This document shows positions 24,980-35,745 of a stretch of DNA of 64,000 nt, piece by piece. A model generated the notes under the pieces. It saw only the letters and a list, made by a program, of their open reading frames with translations, did no database searches and was not told the DNA's origin. This DNA is from Tubiluchus corallicola. Lineage: Eukaryota > Priapulida > Priapulimorpha > Priapulimorphida > Tubiluchidae. How positions within the stretch are numbered: the stretch's first letter is position 1; each line of letters starts with the position of its first letter. The translations under genes and the position numbers were made by a program. The DNA lies in the NCBI GenBank assembly GCA_030141605.1, contig JAQGDQ010000082.1, positions 546,501-610,500 on the forward strand. Reading direction: 5' to 3'.

Positions 24980-26011
24980 ATGTGGAAGAAAGGTGCATTA
25001 ACTGTATTGGTAATTGGTTTAACACTGTTCTTTTGTGTTACCATATTTCATCCCCGACAACTAATAAGAATGAGTGGTCAAGACAGGTCACTTTCTTCTT
25101 GGGAAAATGATAGCTCCATCAATGACTTAAACAAATTCAAGTGCGCAGATCATGGTAGCTGGTATTTTGACTACTGTTTTTGCCACCCAGGATATGTAGG
25201 AAAAGATTGTTGTGAGAGATTACTTTTTGACAGGGAAACCACGAAAGCATGTCCAAACCTTGCACAGAAAATAACGTATGGCAAATTCATGAAGGCTGAA
25301 AACATCTCGGCGACTTGCTTTTCCCAGCGAGAAAGTGGCGTCGTACAAGTGCCACAGTTTCTTTGGAAAAAGGCACAAACCAATGAGCTAAAAATATGGT
25401 CACACACAAGAGGGAAAGGTGACAGATTTGCTGAGCATTACGAAGGCTTCAATCAATATCGCAAAGTCCCAGTTCAGCTGGGAAACTTGGTTGAAATTGG
25501 TGCTGGTCCATTTACTCAAACGTTATACCTCATGAAAGCAAGACATGATGTTAATATTTCGCATGTGACACTAGTTGAGCCTATGGCTGACATTTACATG
25601 AAGACAGTTCCAAGGTGCACTTATAAGTCTGGAAGTTTATGGGGATATCCAACAACTATTGTTTCTTCTCCTGGTGAAGTTTATATGCAAACGAATGCGT
25701 TTGACACTGTAGTGAGCATTAATGTTATAGAACACGTGCAGGATGCATTGGAATTTCTGCACAACATCTACACTTGCCTAAAATACAATGGCACGCTAAT
25801 TTGGCATGAAAGGTGGAATCCTGTGCCTAAACATGGTCAGAAATATGATCAACTGCATCCTATTCAAATATCTCGTTTAGTAGTTGAGAAATTTTTAATG
25901 GGTTTTGAGCCACTGTATGTGAGTACAAATCCTACTTCAGCTGCTGTTAAACGAGCAAACAATCAAACAGGTATATATTTTATAGGGCTTAAAAAATCTA
26001 GTTTTAGCTGA
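24980..26011 (+). CDS. Membrane-anchored EGF-like/SAM methyltransferase, copy A
   Basis: An intronless frame of 343 aa starts at MWKKGAL, the start conserved with the paralogue at 37061. An in-frame ATG four codons upstream is not conserved. Residues about 6-24 form one hydrophobic segment after a short basic N-terminus, a type II signal anchor. Residues about 55-78 form an EGF-like module (CADHGSWYFDYCFCHPGY then GKDCCERL). From about residue 150 the protein is a class I Rossmann methyltransferase. Motif I is NLVEIGAGPFTQ (about 169-180), the ribose-binding acidic strand is TLVEP, and DTVVSINVIEHVQDALEFL resembles the Methyltransf_11 post-motif region. Several N-glycosylation sequons (for example NIS, NGT) agree with a luminal or extracellular domain. 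Substrate and pathway are unknown. AATAAA follows at 26047. Confidence 0.85.
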   Translation: MWKKGALTVLVIGLTLFFCVTIFHPRQLIRMSGQDRSLSSWENDSSINDLNKFKCADHGSWYFDYCFCHPGYVGKDCCERLLFDRETTKACPNLAQKITYGKFMKAENISATCFSQRESGVVQVPQFLWKKAQTNELKIWSHTRGKGDRFAEHYEGFNQYRKVPVQLGNLVEIGAGPFTQTLYLMKARHDVNISHVTLVEPMADIYMKTVPRCTYKSGSLWGYPTTIVSSPGEVYMQTNAFDTVVSINVIEHVQDALEFLHNIYTCLKYNGTLIWHERWNPVPKHGQKYDQLHPIQISRLVVEKFLMGFEPLYVSTNPTSAAVKRANNQTGIYFIGLKKSSFS

Positions 26012-26218
26012 CATTGTTTAGAATGAATAACTTTTCGATACTGTTTAATAAAAGTTTATAATAAACAGATTTTGCGCAATGCACTAACGGCACTGTTGCT
26101 TCTGTTTCTTATTCCACCACTTTCTTTTTTTGCAAAAATTATTACCTCTCACTTTCTTATTCTTTCGAACCCTTTCAAAAATTTTATAGTGTGTGAGAGA
26201 AGTCTGAATTGTGTCAAA
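26012..26218 (+). repeat. 3' flank shared with methyltransferase copy B
   Basis: The 3' UTR and about 150 bases beyond align with 38084-38290 after copy B, including the words ttgcaaaaat, tctcactttcttattct and agtctgaatt. Similarity stops abruptly at about 26216, where the repeat block starts. The duplication that produced the two genes therefore included the 3' flank. Confidence 0.7.
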
Positions 26219-27600
26219 TGGCGCGCGGTAAAAAATGGCACAGGAAAAAAATGACGCAAATGGAAAAGCACGTAAAAATGCCACAGGAAAAATGACACAT
26301 ATGTTATTTTCATGCAGTTGATTTCTATAACAAAACTAGAATGCACTCAGTAGGAAGCAGATCTCTGCTGAAGCCAATCAATCCTAAACTTATTCGTCTG
26401 ATTCTTCTGGTTAAAAAAATAACACAAAGATAAATAAATAAACATACAAAAATGTACCTGTAGACTAGCAAAAGACTCACAAAACATTTGTTCAATAAAG
26501 TATTTATAATCAATAATGTCCGATGGTTCCACATAGTGTTTATCTACCTTTTCGTCCAATAATTTTGGAGATGGTAATAGACTGACAAATGTATACGTAT
26601 TTACATACCAAGTCATCTTGTTACACATTAAAAAGCAACGTTACACAGTTTTACAAGCGAGAATCTCTCGCGGCGATAGCAAAAAAAGAAGCACTAAACA
26701 CTCACTCTGAGGCCTTCATAAAGTGTTTCATGAATGTTTTTTTTACGTCGTGTTCGGTCAAGTTTGCGAAAAAAGAACTGGCGAAAAGATTCTCACTTTG
26801 GCCCCAATACTCACCTTTCTTTACAAAGTTTCTTGGAAATTTGTTAGGTAGTTTTTGCGTTATATGCTTATTGCCTTACACAAAAAAAAACAATCAAACA
26901 AACAAGCAAACTGTGTTGAAGCGTAACTTCCCTGGCAGAGGTAAAAATCGATAAGATAATACCACCCCCCCCCCACCCCCCACTGTAGCCCTAAGCCTAA
27001 ACACGTATTTTATTAAGCGTGTCATTTTTTCCTCTGCCATTTTAGCTACTTTTCCATTCGTGCCATTTTTCTTTTGACATTTTTCCTTGCCATTTTTTCC
27101 AGTGCCATTTTTCCTTTGCCATTTTTACCTACATTCCCACATTCAGGCAATACACATTTATAAACAATTTGTGTAAGTGATGTTCGGTCAAGTTTTGCGA
27201 AAAAAACTGGCGAAAAGATTCCCATTTTGGCAACCCATATCCGCCTTTCTTCACAAAGTTTCTGGGAAATCTGTTAGATAGTGTTTGCGTATTAGTCATA
27301 ACAGACAAAAAACAACCAAACAAACAGACAAACCAACAAACAAACTGTGATAAAGCATACCTTCCCTGGCAGAAGTAAAAATAACTAAAATAATTATCCA
27401 CCCCCCACTGTAACACTAACCACAAACACATTTTACTAAGCATGCCATTTCTGCCTACTCCATTTGTATCATTTTTTCCTGTGCCATTTTACCGTGCAAT
27501 TTTTCCTGTGCCATTTTTACGTGTGCAGTTTTTACCTGCTTTTCTATTTGTGTCATTTTCCCTGTGCCATTTTTACTGTGTCATTTTTTCTTACATTCAT
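26219..27600. repeat. Composite repeat with inverted TGCCATTTTTCC arrays
   Basis: Degenerate 12-16-base units around TGCCATTTTTCC form an array at 27021-27132 and another at 27441-27595. They appear in reverse orientation (GGCACAGGAAAAA) at 26219-26298. Between them a unit of about 430 bp is tandemly duplicated, from about 26748 and from about 27178. Both copies share 'gttcggtcaag', 'actggcgaaaagattc', 'acaaagtttct' and a C-run. Open frames here, such as minus 27129-27443, are low-complexity and I do not call them genes. The whole may be a non-autonomous transposon with subterminal repeats. Confidence 0.6.
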
Positions 27601-28665
27601 CGAGTACAGTAGACAGTTAGAATGTGCCGTATTTTTCGCTTAACTCATGTTCATATTTTCCCACTCGTAACGACTCATTTCAGCGTTAGATTGGAATTAA
27701 TTTGCATTGCATCATCGCCATATAATTTAATGATTTTCAAAGGATTTAAAATAAAGTTTAATAAACAATCTAGAATGAAAACATCCTGAGCCTTATGTTG
27801 GAGCCTAAATTTCCCCAATAAATTAAGCTCCTTCACAAGATTTTTTACAAATTCTTTTATGGCAGGACCGGATCTTCGTTTATTTTTAAAATAATCCTCT
27901 GAGATTAAATACAGAATAGGCAGAGGTCACCACCAAATGCATGTATAATTTGCATCCTCTATTATGGTTATTCTAGGAAAAATGGGAAGTAAATTTTTCT
28001 GGCAAAGAAGTCTGCGAAGTTTTTGTCGGGGAAAAAATTTTCTGGCAAAAAACTTTTCTGTTAAGCGAGTCTACCCCGTCATCACCCAGCAGTACTGGCA
28101 ACTAGCCCACACAGCCGATCCGTAATAATTTTCCCTGCAAATGCATTTCCATTTTAACGTAAGCAGTTAAATTTGCGATAATCTGGCCTACTAATTATGA
28201 TTTAATAGCAAAGCAAGGGATAGCTGTCTGAATTCATCACGTCAGTAAATTAACAAGATAAACTACTTAGAAATCACGCAACACACAAACCTTATAATAC
28301 GCAAAGTTTCAGTGTATTTGCATAGTACTAAATCTTAGGAAATTCCTTAACAGATTATTGTGAAACGTGGTTTTCACCAACACTTTCAATAATAAAAGTT
28401 TCAAACCTCTTTGTGCTTCTGCTTAGATAAAGTTAATAATGATCAAGATAAGAAAGTCTTATTTTGAGTTGCTGTCAATTTTGAAACCATCTTCACTATG
28501 GCTTAACTGAACCTCAATTTCACAGGCATGATTTACACTGGCTCCTGGATTATGTCCTTGGCAACTCGGTAGGTCCAGAGCGGCACAGCGATAGGCACTC
28601 TGCACTCGAAACACTCCCCAGGCTTCACTGCAACTGTCACTCAAACGGCTTTGAAAACGTCTTGA
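27601..28665. other. No supported gene; GC-richer right end
   Basis: The left part is AT-rich with two T-rich blocks at 27960-28080 that resemble a decayed inverted-repeat element. From about 28460 base composition rises. A 61-codon minus frame at 28644-28459 (cysteine-rich, starts MSDSCSEAWGVFRVQ) stands head-to-head with the plus frame at 28666. I do not recognise it and treat it as uncertain. Confidence 0.35.
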
Positions 28666-28887
28666 ATGGCAACTTACGGTCTCGTTGCAATCACAATTGC
28701 ATCTACGTTTACAGTTGGCAGTTTGTTCTATGGGTTAACAAAAAGGGAGGCAAAAAATGAGAACACAATTAGTTCGGGAATAAGGAACAAACAGTTTCGA
28801 GTGATAGCCACGGAGAAGGCGAGGTGGTCGAGAAAACAAATCATCATCCAGCAGTGCACTTTCAGTGACGCGCACATTGCTTTCTAG
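28666..28887 (+). CDS. Small predicted membrane protein, unidentified
   Basis: The 73-aa frame begins MATYGLVAITIASTFTVGS and continues LFYGLTKREAKN, so residues about 4-24 could be one membrane segment followed by a basic, polar tail (TEKARWSRK). It sits in a GC- and CpG-richer patch (28460-29080) that could equally be a promoter region. The peptide looks like a small mitochondrial or ER membrane protein, but I recognise no family. No intron or poly(A) signal can be fixed. It may be chance. Confidence 0.3.
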   Translation: MATYGLVAITIASTFTVGSLFYGLTKREAKNENTISSGIRNKQFRVIATEKARWSRKQIIIQQCTFSDAHIAF

Positions 28888-29926
28888 TGCGGATTAACAT
28901 TAAAATCAAAAGTATAATCCGGAAAGATCCGATCACGTTTTTCTCATCCGCATCCGACCCGCATTTTTCTTTACTATGCGATACTAAATCCGGTCCCCAG
29001 GAACGTCACTCGTTGTTTTCAAGTCCCGGGACAGTAATTCCCTTCGAGCTACGCATGGCTATTTCAATTATGTCATGATAGGTGAGGTTCGTGAGTCCTT
29101 CAAGCGCTTAGTGAGGCTCTTGAAGATTCGCTTACCTTTGCGTTTAGCTCTTTGATTATCGCATCATTAACTGTATTTTCTTCTTAGATTCACAGTTTCT
29201 TCATATTAGTGTTTGTATACTGGTGACACAGGAAGTTTTTCTTTTCTATCCAGATTTTTAAGCCAATACTTATTACTTTCTTTAAGTATGCCAGGCTTTC
29301 CACATCAAGTTCTGTGGCTAGTGCTACTGATGAAATAGTTTTTTTAGTATATTAATGCAAAGTATAATGGTTCCATTAAGGATTTGGTACACACATGTGT
29401 AAGGTATAATAATCGCATTATCGTTAAAGAGTGAGTTTTAAAAGTTCTGTTACTGTTTTGAAAACTTATCAAAATGCAAAACCTGAAAAAATGCAACACA
29501 AGTTTGTAATTTTAATTTCTGCATGTATTTGAAGCAGAATTATTTCAATTTCTGAATGTTTTAACATCACCAATACTACAGATGCACATATCATATACAG
29601 AAAAAATAAAAACTAAGTAGCACAAGACAGTCTTAAAAACGTCTAAATTAACTTTTTGGAGACTAGTGACATAGCAGTTATAGAGCTATTACACTATTAC
29701 TTCAAGTGATTGCACTATACTATTACTATTAATTCAGTAAAATTCTCTAAATAAAGTAAAAAATATAACAAAATTGATAATGACACTTCATGAACACTAC
29801 ACATATTTTACATAACACATGAATGCCAAAAAAGACTATGAATTGAAAATATTTAAGACATACAAGATTTTGGTTGCTGTGGTACACAGTACTCCTAGTG
29901 TTTGGGTTTACCAGAAGTCAGGTAAA
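28888..29926. other. No supported gene
   Basis: The first 200 bases keep the raised CpG content of the preceding patch. The rest is AT-rich with no exon I can recognise. Confidence 0.4.
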
Positions 29927-30218
29927 TCAAGCAGCATAATTATGCTTAGACATTATGCAACATTTCTTGTTAACGTAATCATCTTCTAAAACAACAGCAT
30001 TCCTTCCTAATAACGTCTGCAAAATGCTTATTTTTTCTTCAAGCTCAGATTTGGTTACGGATGTTGATGGTTGTCTTTGTTTTCGTTTTTTTGTTGAGGA
30101 AAACCAACATAGCTGTTTGTCTGCTTTACTAGGAGCAGCTTTGTTGCTGTTGGCTATAGGAGCATGTGGCTTCCTCTGCATAGCTTTTACTAGGGCAGCA
30201 ATTCCTCGCAGCTTTTCT
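29927..30218 (-). CDS. Terminal exon candidate, unidentified
   Basis: On the minus strand the frame opens just after a TAA at 30221-30223, next to possible AG acceptors (30220-30217), and runs about 96 codons to TGA at 29927. The product is basic and then helical (LRGIAALVKAMQRKPH, TKKRKQRQPS, ELEEKISILQTLLGRN), with a possible nuclear signal KKRKQR and a short leucine-rich helix. This composition is more gene-like than the surroundings. Upstream, a LINE begins at about 30345, so earlier exons are missing or displaced. I do not recognise the family. It could be a transposon fragment. Confidence 0.35.
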
Positions 30219-30344
30219 CTTTAATTTGTTGAAATATAGCACGATCATTAGTCTCTTCCAACATACTTCACAATATAACATATTCCTAATATCTACATGT
30301 TTGTCTTCATCATGCCCGCTGTTTCTTGCTGTTCTTCCTTGCAC

Positions 30345-32092
30345 AGAGTTATAAGTTTATAAGTTTTATAAGTTTATTTATTTCCACTCTGCATCTAACA
30401 ATTATAATAAAAATACAGATAATTTCACTGAAGTAAATGTAAATATAAATTCAGTATTATCCAGATTTTACAAAATGCAGCATATACATGTGCAAATTAC
30501 ATTACAGAATAATTTTGATGCATATAGTTTGAGCCTAAAAGCATAGCTTGACAGGCCAAACTGTACGTGGAAATCTTAAAAAAATGATTAATAATTGAAA
30601 TAATGAAATAATGATAATATATACATAAAAGTGGGGGGGAGTAGTGAATGACAGATGAAATGGAGCAAGAACTAAGAAAAACTGTGATCATGATTATAAA
30701 GTGTTCAGTAACCTGTTGAGCATAGTCACGTTATATTAAGATTACTGTGGAAAAAGAATGCAGGTTATTACCATTATCAAATTGTGTTACTCTTAATACT
30801 TTTGAAATATTTCTTTTCTGACGGTTTTTTTAAAAGTTGAAAGGGAGTGACTACATTTTGAATTGCAGCTTAGTCTATTCCATAGGACTGGTCCCATATA
30901 GCTAATGAAATGTTTCGCCATATTTGTCCTACAACGTCTTGGTATATATTCATTATGTCTGGTATTGTATTTTTTTACATTTATCTTGACTGGATTTTCA
31001 AAAAAAGTTGGAAATAAGTTGTTGTTGGTTCTATACATGTATATACATCCATTAAAATTAATAACATCATCCAGAAGTAATATTTGACATTGCTTAAAAT
31101 GTGTAGTAGTAATTGTGCTCCTTTTGTCTAGTTTGAAGATTTAGTGTCTAGTTAAAAATTTTTGTTGTAAAACTCTTAAGCATTCTAAATTTGTAGTATA
31201 AGTAAAGCCCCATAATGTTGTGCAGTAATTTAAATATGATAATATTAAACTGTTGTATAATGTTAGAAGATGTTCGGTGTTCAGAAAGTTTTTAATATAT
31301 GAGATAATACCTATATTTTTTGATATTTTCAATCTGATCATGAATATATGTGGTCGCCAGTCTAGATGCTCATTCAGGATTAATCCCAGAAATTTCAGTT
31401 CTTTAACACGTGTAATTCTTTTATGGTCTATTATTAAATCGTGGTTCGCCTGAATTGGTTTATTTCGGGATCTAAACAGAATGTATTTTGTTTTTGATGA
31501 ATTTAGTGAAAGTTAAATGTTTTGAACCATATAGCTAGATCATGTAGAACTGTATTTATGTAGCCAATATTGATTTCTATTTTATGAAAGCTAAAAAAAT
31601 GCTTGTATCATCAGCAAACAGAAATAACTGTGATTTTTAACACAAAATTTGATGTCATTAATATAAATTAGAAAAAGTAGTGGCCCAAGGACTGAGCCTT
31701 GGGGCACGCCACATTTGATTGGTGCTACATCTGAAAAAGCGTTATTATATTTTACTGTCTGAGTGTGCCCTGTTAAATAATTCTTTAGCCACATATGAGG
31801 CAAACCTCTGATACCGTAACAGTACAACTTATTTAGCAGAATGTCATGGTTTACTGTATCAAATGCTTTTGATAGGTCACAAAATACTCCGTAGGATGTG
31901 CCATTTTTTTCAACAGTATTAATGATATTTTCTATAATTTTTGTTAAGGCTATTTCGGTGGAGCTACCTTTTCTGAAACCAAATTGTTTATTACTCAGTA
32001 TTCTTTTTTTTATTAAATAATGATTGTAAAAAACTTTTTCTAATATTTTTGATATAAAAGGTAATAAGGACACTGGTCTATAATTGTTCAGC
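30345..32092 (-). mobile_element. CR1/Jockey-type LINE, 3' part (outer, interrupted)
   Basis: Minus-strand reverse transcriptase: NNYRPVSLLPFISKILEKVF, QFGFRKGSSTEIAL, VFCDLSKAFDTVNHDILL and GVPQGSVLGPLLFLIYIND at 32092-31591. Decayed C-terminal pieces follow at 31341-31141 and 31038-30793 (GPVLWNRLSC). A 3' UTR ends in an imperfect (ACTTATAA)n tail at about 30350-30376. The protein upstream of NNYRPV is found at 35147-35415, so this copy was split by a later insertion. Several frame breaks make it inactive. Confidence 0.85.
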
Positions 32093-35000
32093 TCGTGTAC
32101 ACCTAGCTCGTACACTGTGTACAGATGTTAATATGATGGGTTCTAAGTTCCCTGATCATTCACTTATAGAAATGACAATTGTACCTAATTATTCTACGGA
32201 GGAGTATAATGACAATAATGATGCACATTCTGTAGGTGATGATGATTTGTATGACAATGTGCCAGTTGATGATAAATATTACAGAAGATATTGTATGACT
32301 GATATTTCTGACCAAATGTTCTCATCTGACATGTCTAAACAAGCATTGGCTAATTGTATCCAAAACATACAATCTTTTAGAGATGGTCAAACTGAAATTG
32401 ATAATCTTTATAGTGAATTTTGTCAATTGTACTACAGTGAAATGGACGAATGGTTGAGATATAGAGATGTGAATCCCAAAGCCAAGAAAAGGCTTAGGCA
32501 CTCAATAAAACCATTTTGGACAGAGGAACTTACAGATTTATGGAAAAGTTTATGTGATGCTGAGAAACAGTATTTATCCCTTCCTCAGCACAGTAGTGGA
32601 CGAAAACAGGCTAGGAAGGTATTTATAGACTGTCAACACAAATTTGATCAGATTTATAAAAAGGAAAAAAGGAATTATCAAAGGCAAAAAATTTGTGACA
32701 TTGAACAATTAAATGTTGATGATCCCAAGTCCTTTTGGCAAGAGATCAAAAAACTTGGTCCACAAAGTAAGCAAGAGATACCAATGGCTGTATATAATGA
32801 AGATGGGTCCATTAATGTAAATCATGAAGATGTACTGAATAAATGGAAGCATGAATTTAGTACACTTTTCAGTGGACCTACTGAGTGTGGCACCTTCAAT
32901 GATGAATTTTATATAAATGCAATGCAACAGAAAGCAAATTTGGAGTCTCAACTTGATTACTTAAATTCCAACATGTTTTTGAATAGGGATATCACACAGG
33001 AGGATGTAGAGAAAGTTGTGAGGAGGGCCAAAAATAAGAAAGCAGTTGGGTATGACAATCTCCCTAATGAGATTTTAAAGCTAAATCAGTCTATTAGTGT
33101 GCTCTCTGTTTTATTTAATAAGATATTTAACACTGGAGTTATCCCCTCAGTATGGAAATATGCCATTATAAAACCCATACCCAAAGGTTCTCTTATAGAT
33201 CCCAAATTGCCTATGCAATATAGGGGAATTTCTTTGCTCTCCACAGTGTATAAATTGTATACTGGTGTCATTAATGTGAGATTAGCTGCATACATGGAGG
33301 AGAATGGTATTTACTGCGATGAACAAAATGGCTTTAGGTCGAAAAGATCTTGCACTGATCATATTTATGTGTTAACATCTATACTGAGAAACAGAATGAG
33401 TATGAATAAGAGCACATATGCTTGTTTCATCGATGCTGAAAAAGCATTTGATCGTGTAGATCGTGATCTCCTGTTGTATAAGTTGTTATGTCACAATGTG
33501 GATGGTAAAATGTATAGCAGCATTAAGAATATTCTTTCAGATACCTATAGTGCTGTGAATCTAAATGGTATCCTCACTGATAAATTTAAATGTGAATATG
33601 GTGTCAGGCAGGGAGACACTTTGTCACCAACCCTGTTCAGCTTGTATATAAATGATATGGCAGATGATGTAAAGTCCCTAAATATTGGTATTCCTGTTGG
33701 TAATGATAAGATTTGTATTTTAATGTATGCTGATGACGTTGTAATTTTAGCAGAATCTGAAGAAGATCTTCAGAAAATGTTAGATAAGATCACTGAGTGG
33801 GGAAAGAAATGGAGAATCAAATTTAACAGTAAAAAGTCAAATGTTGTCCATTTCAGAAAACCCCAAGTGAATCAAACTGATGTACTATTTAAACTTAGTG
33901 ATCAGATTTTGAGCACTGTAGATAGGTATAAGTATCTGTGGATTTATCTTAATGAACATTTAGATTATAAGGTTACAGCACAAGTACTGGCAGACTCAGG
34001 CAGTAGAGCTCTGGGTGCCTTGATTGGTAAATATAAAAGTTAAATGGGCTGGGTTATTATTCCTTTACTAAGTTATTCAATGCAGGTGTATGTCCTATAC
34101 TTGATTATGGTTCAGAAGTATGGGGATATAACAAGTACCCTAAAATTGATACTGTCCAGAATAAGGCATTAAGAATATTTCTTGGTGTTCATAATTTTGC
34201 TGCTAATCAATGTATACAGGGTGATATGGGATGGTCACCATCTTCAGTTAGAAGAAAGTCATCTATGATAAGGTATTGGAATCGTCTTTTAACACTTGAT
34301 AATTCTAGACTTGTTAAGAGAATATTTCTTTGGGACCGTAATACCAACGTTGGTTGGTCATATGAAATTTCTAAAGTCCTAGAGGAAGCAGGGTTCCAGC
34401 AAGCTTTTGTTAATATGGATACTGTACCTCTTAGCAGAGCATGGGCACAGCTGTATGAGAAACAATGTGTTGATTGGAAAGCAAAAAATGCAGATTACCC
34501 TAAACTTAGAACATATATATTGTATAAGAACAGCTTTGGAGTAGAACCATATGTTTATATTAATATGCAAGGAAAATACAGGTCTGTGCTTGCAAAGCTA
34601 AGAAGTGGTACTCTTCCCCTGGAACTGGAGCATGGTAGGTTTAGAAATGTTAAGGTTGGTGAACGTTTGTGTAAGATATGTTGCTGTGGAGATGTAGAAG
34701 ATGAATCTCACTTTATGTTTGTTTGTACACATTATAGACTAGAGAGAGAAGAATTTTTCCAAGATATTAACATGGACCCGGAACAATTAGATAATGTAAA
34801 TAAATGGAAATATATTATGTCAGAAGAGAATGTCCTTAGGACTGCAAAATATGCTTATATGATTTTTAGAATGAGGCAAAGCAAGATATATATTTAATAC
34901 ATGACTTGTCCATTCAGGTATATGTTAAAATTCCATATTATATATTTTTTATTTATTTGATATTCTATGTAAATGAACTGCACAGTTACTATGTGATAAA

Positions 35001-35138
35001 TTTTCATGAAATTGACTTGTAAGCCCAAGTGGGCTGGAAACAGCTTTAATAACATTTTACAGTATTAATTAACACATGAATTATTACATTGTTATTATCA
35101 TATGTTTATGTCAATAAAGATATTCAATCAATCAATCA
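32093..35138 (+). mobile_element. Second LINE inserted into the first, nearly intact RT
   Basis: A 3046-bp insertion is flanked by the 8-bp direct repeat TGTTCAGC at 32085-32092 and 35139-35146. It is 5'-truncated inside the endonuclease (FPDHSLIEMTI). A long frame runs from 32133 to 34043 with reverse transcriptase motifs CFIDAEKAFDRVDRDLLLYK, GVRQGDTLSPTLFSLYIND and MYADDVVI. One frame slip near 34040 separates the C-terminal part ending at 34897, which has a CKICCCGDVEDESHFMFVC zinc-knuckle-like cluster. The tail is (TCAA)n at 35123-35138. The GVRQGD motif places it in a different clade from the host LINE. Confidence 0.92.
32133..34897 (+). pseudogene. Reverse transcriptase of the inner LINE
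   Basis: The coding part of the inner LINE is almost continuous. It comprises 636 codons to 34043, then a single frame slip (restart around 34045), then the remaining C-terminal region to 34897. The order is endonuclease tail, linker (KPFWTEELTDLWKSL), fingers/palm RT with FIDAEKAFD, VRQGD and YADD, thumb, and the C-terminal Cys/His region. The loss of the endonuclease and one frameshift make it non-functional, yet few other lesions exist, so the insertion is young relative to its host. Confidence 0.88.
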
Positions 35139-35146
35139 TGTTCAGC

Positions 35147-35415
35147 GACATGGGATCATCTGATTTAAACAAAGGAACAATAATTGATTCTTTCAATTTC
35201 ACTGGTATTTCACCTGTAAGAAAAGATAAATTAAATAAATATTGCAAAGGTTTAGAGATGTAATCGATGGTGTCTGTTAATACCACTCAAGACACGTGAT
35301 TGCTCTGTATAGTAGCTTACTTTTATTCCTTTAAAAAGTTAATATTAGTTATTAGTAATCTGAATGTCGCCTACAATAGATGAGTCATTTACAAATTCAT
35401 TTAGTTCTCATATAA
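35147..35415 (-). mobile_element. Outer LINE, 5' part beyond the insertion
   Basis: On the minus strand this reads ISKPLQYLFNLSFLTGEIPV then KESIIVPLFKSDDPMSLN, which continues directly into NNYRPVS at 32092 once the inner LINE is removed. Further upstream the frame is broken by several stops (NEFVNDSSIVGDIQITNN is still legible). The copy is 5'-truncated near 35415, next to a TAAA-rich run. Confidence 0.85.
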
Positions 35416-35745
35416 ATAAATAAATAAATTTTTACATTGCACGTTCATCCGAACGATAGGCAGCAGCACTACAAACTTTTCTGATAAGCTGAAGGCATCT
35501 ACAGTTTCAATTATGCAAAATATAATCAAAACTAGGTGATCGAGCAAAAATTCACAGTTTAAAAATGAGTCCTGCATCTTACTTTACCCGAACAATGTTT
35601 CTAAGTGAAATTTGCAAAACTTTGTTTTCTATTTGCCTGAAAAATTGTTAGTTAGTTTACAGCTATAATTTCTTACCATTTTTAGTAATCCTGACTGTTA
35701 GTCTTGCACAGCATTTAAATCCTTGCCTCCCTGAGCCTTGCACTT
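35416..35745. other. No supported gene
   Basis: AT-rich sequence beginning with a (TAAA)n run at about 35412-35430. It would be 3' UTR if the minus-strand candidate at 35746-36362 is transcribed. Nothing else is recognisable. Confidence 0.4.

Noticed and set aside
27129-27443. 104-codon minus frame
   Set aside because: It lies wholly in the duplicated 430-bp repeat. Its cysteine/phenylalanine-rich part comes from a TTTG-like low-complexity run, and the other repeat copy breaks the frame.
27606-28080. Possible inverted-repeat element with GTTAAGCGA/TCGCTTAAC words
   Set aside because: The ends match only partly (cagtagac against ggtagact) and no target duplication could be defined.
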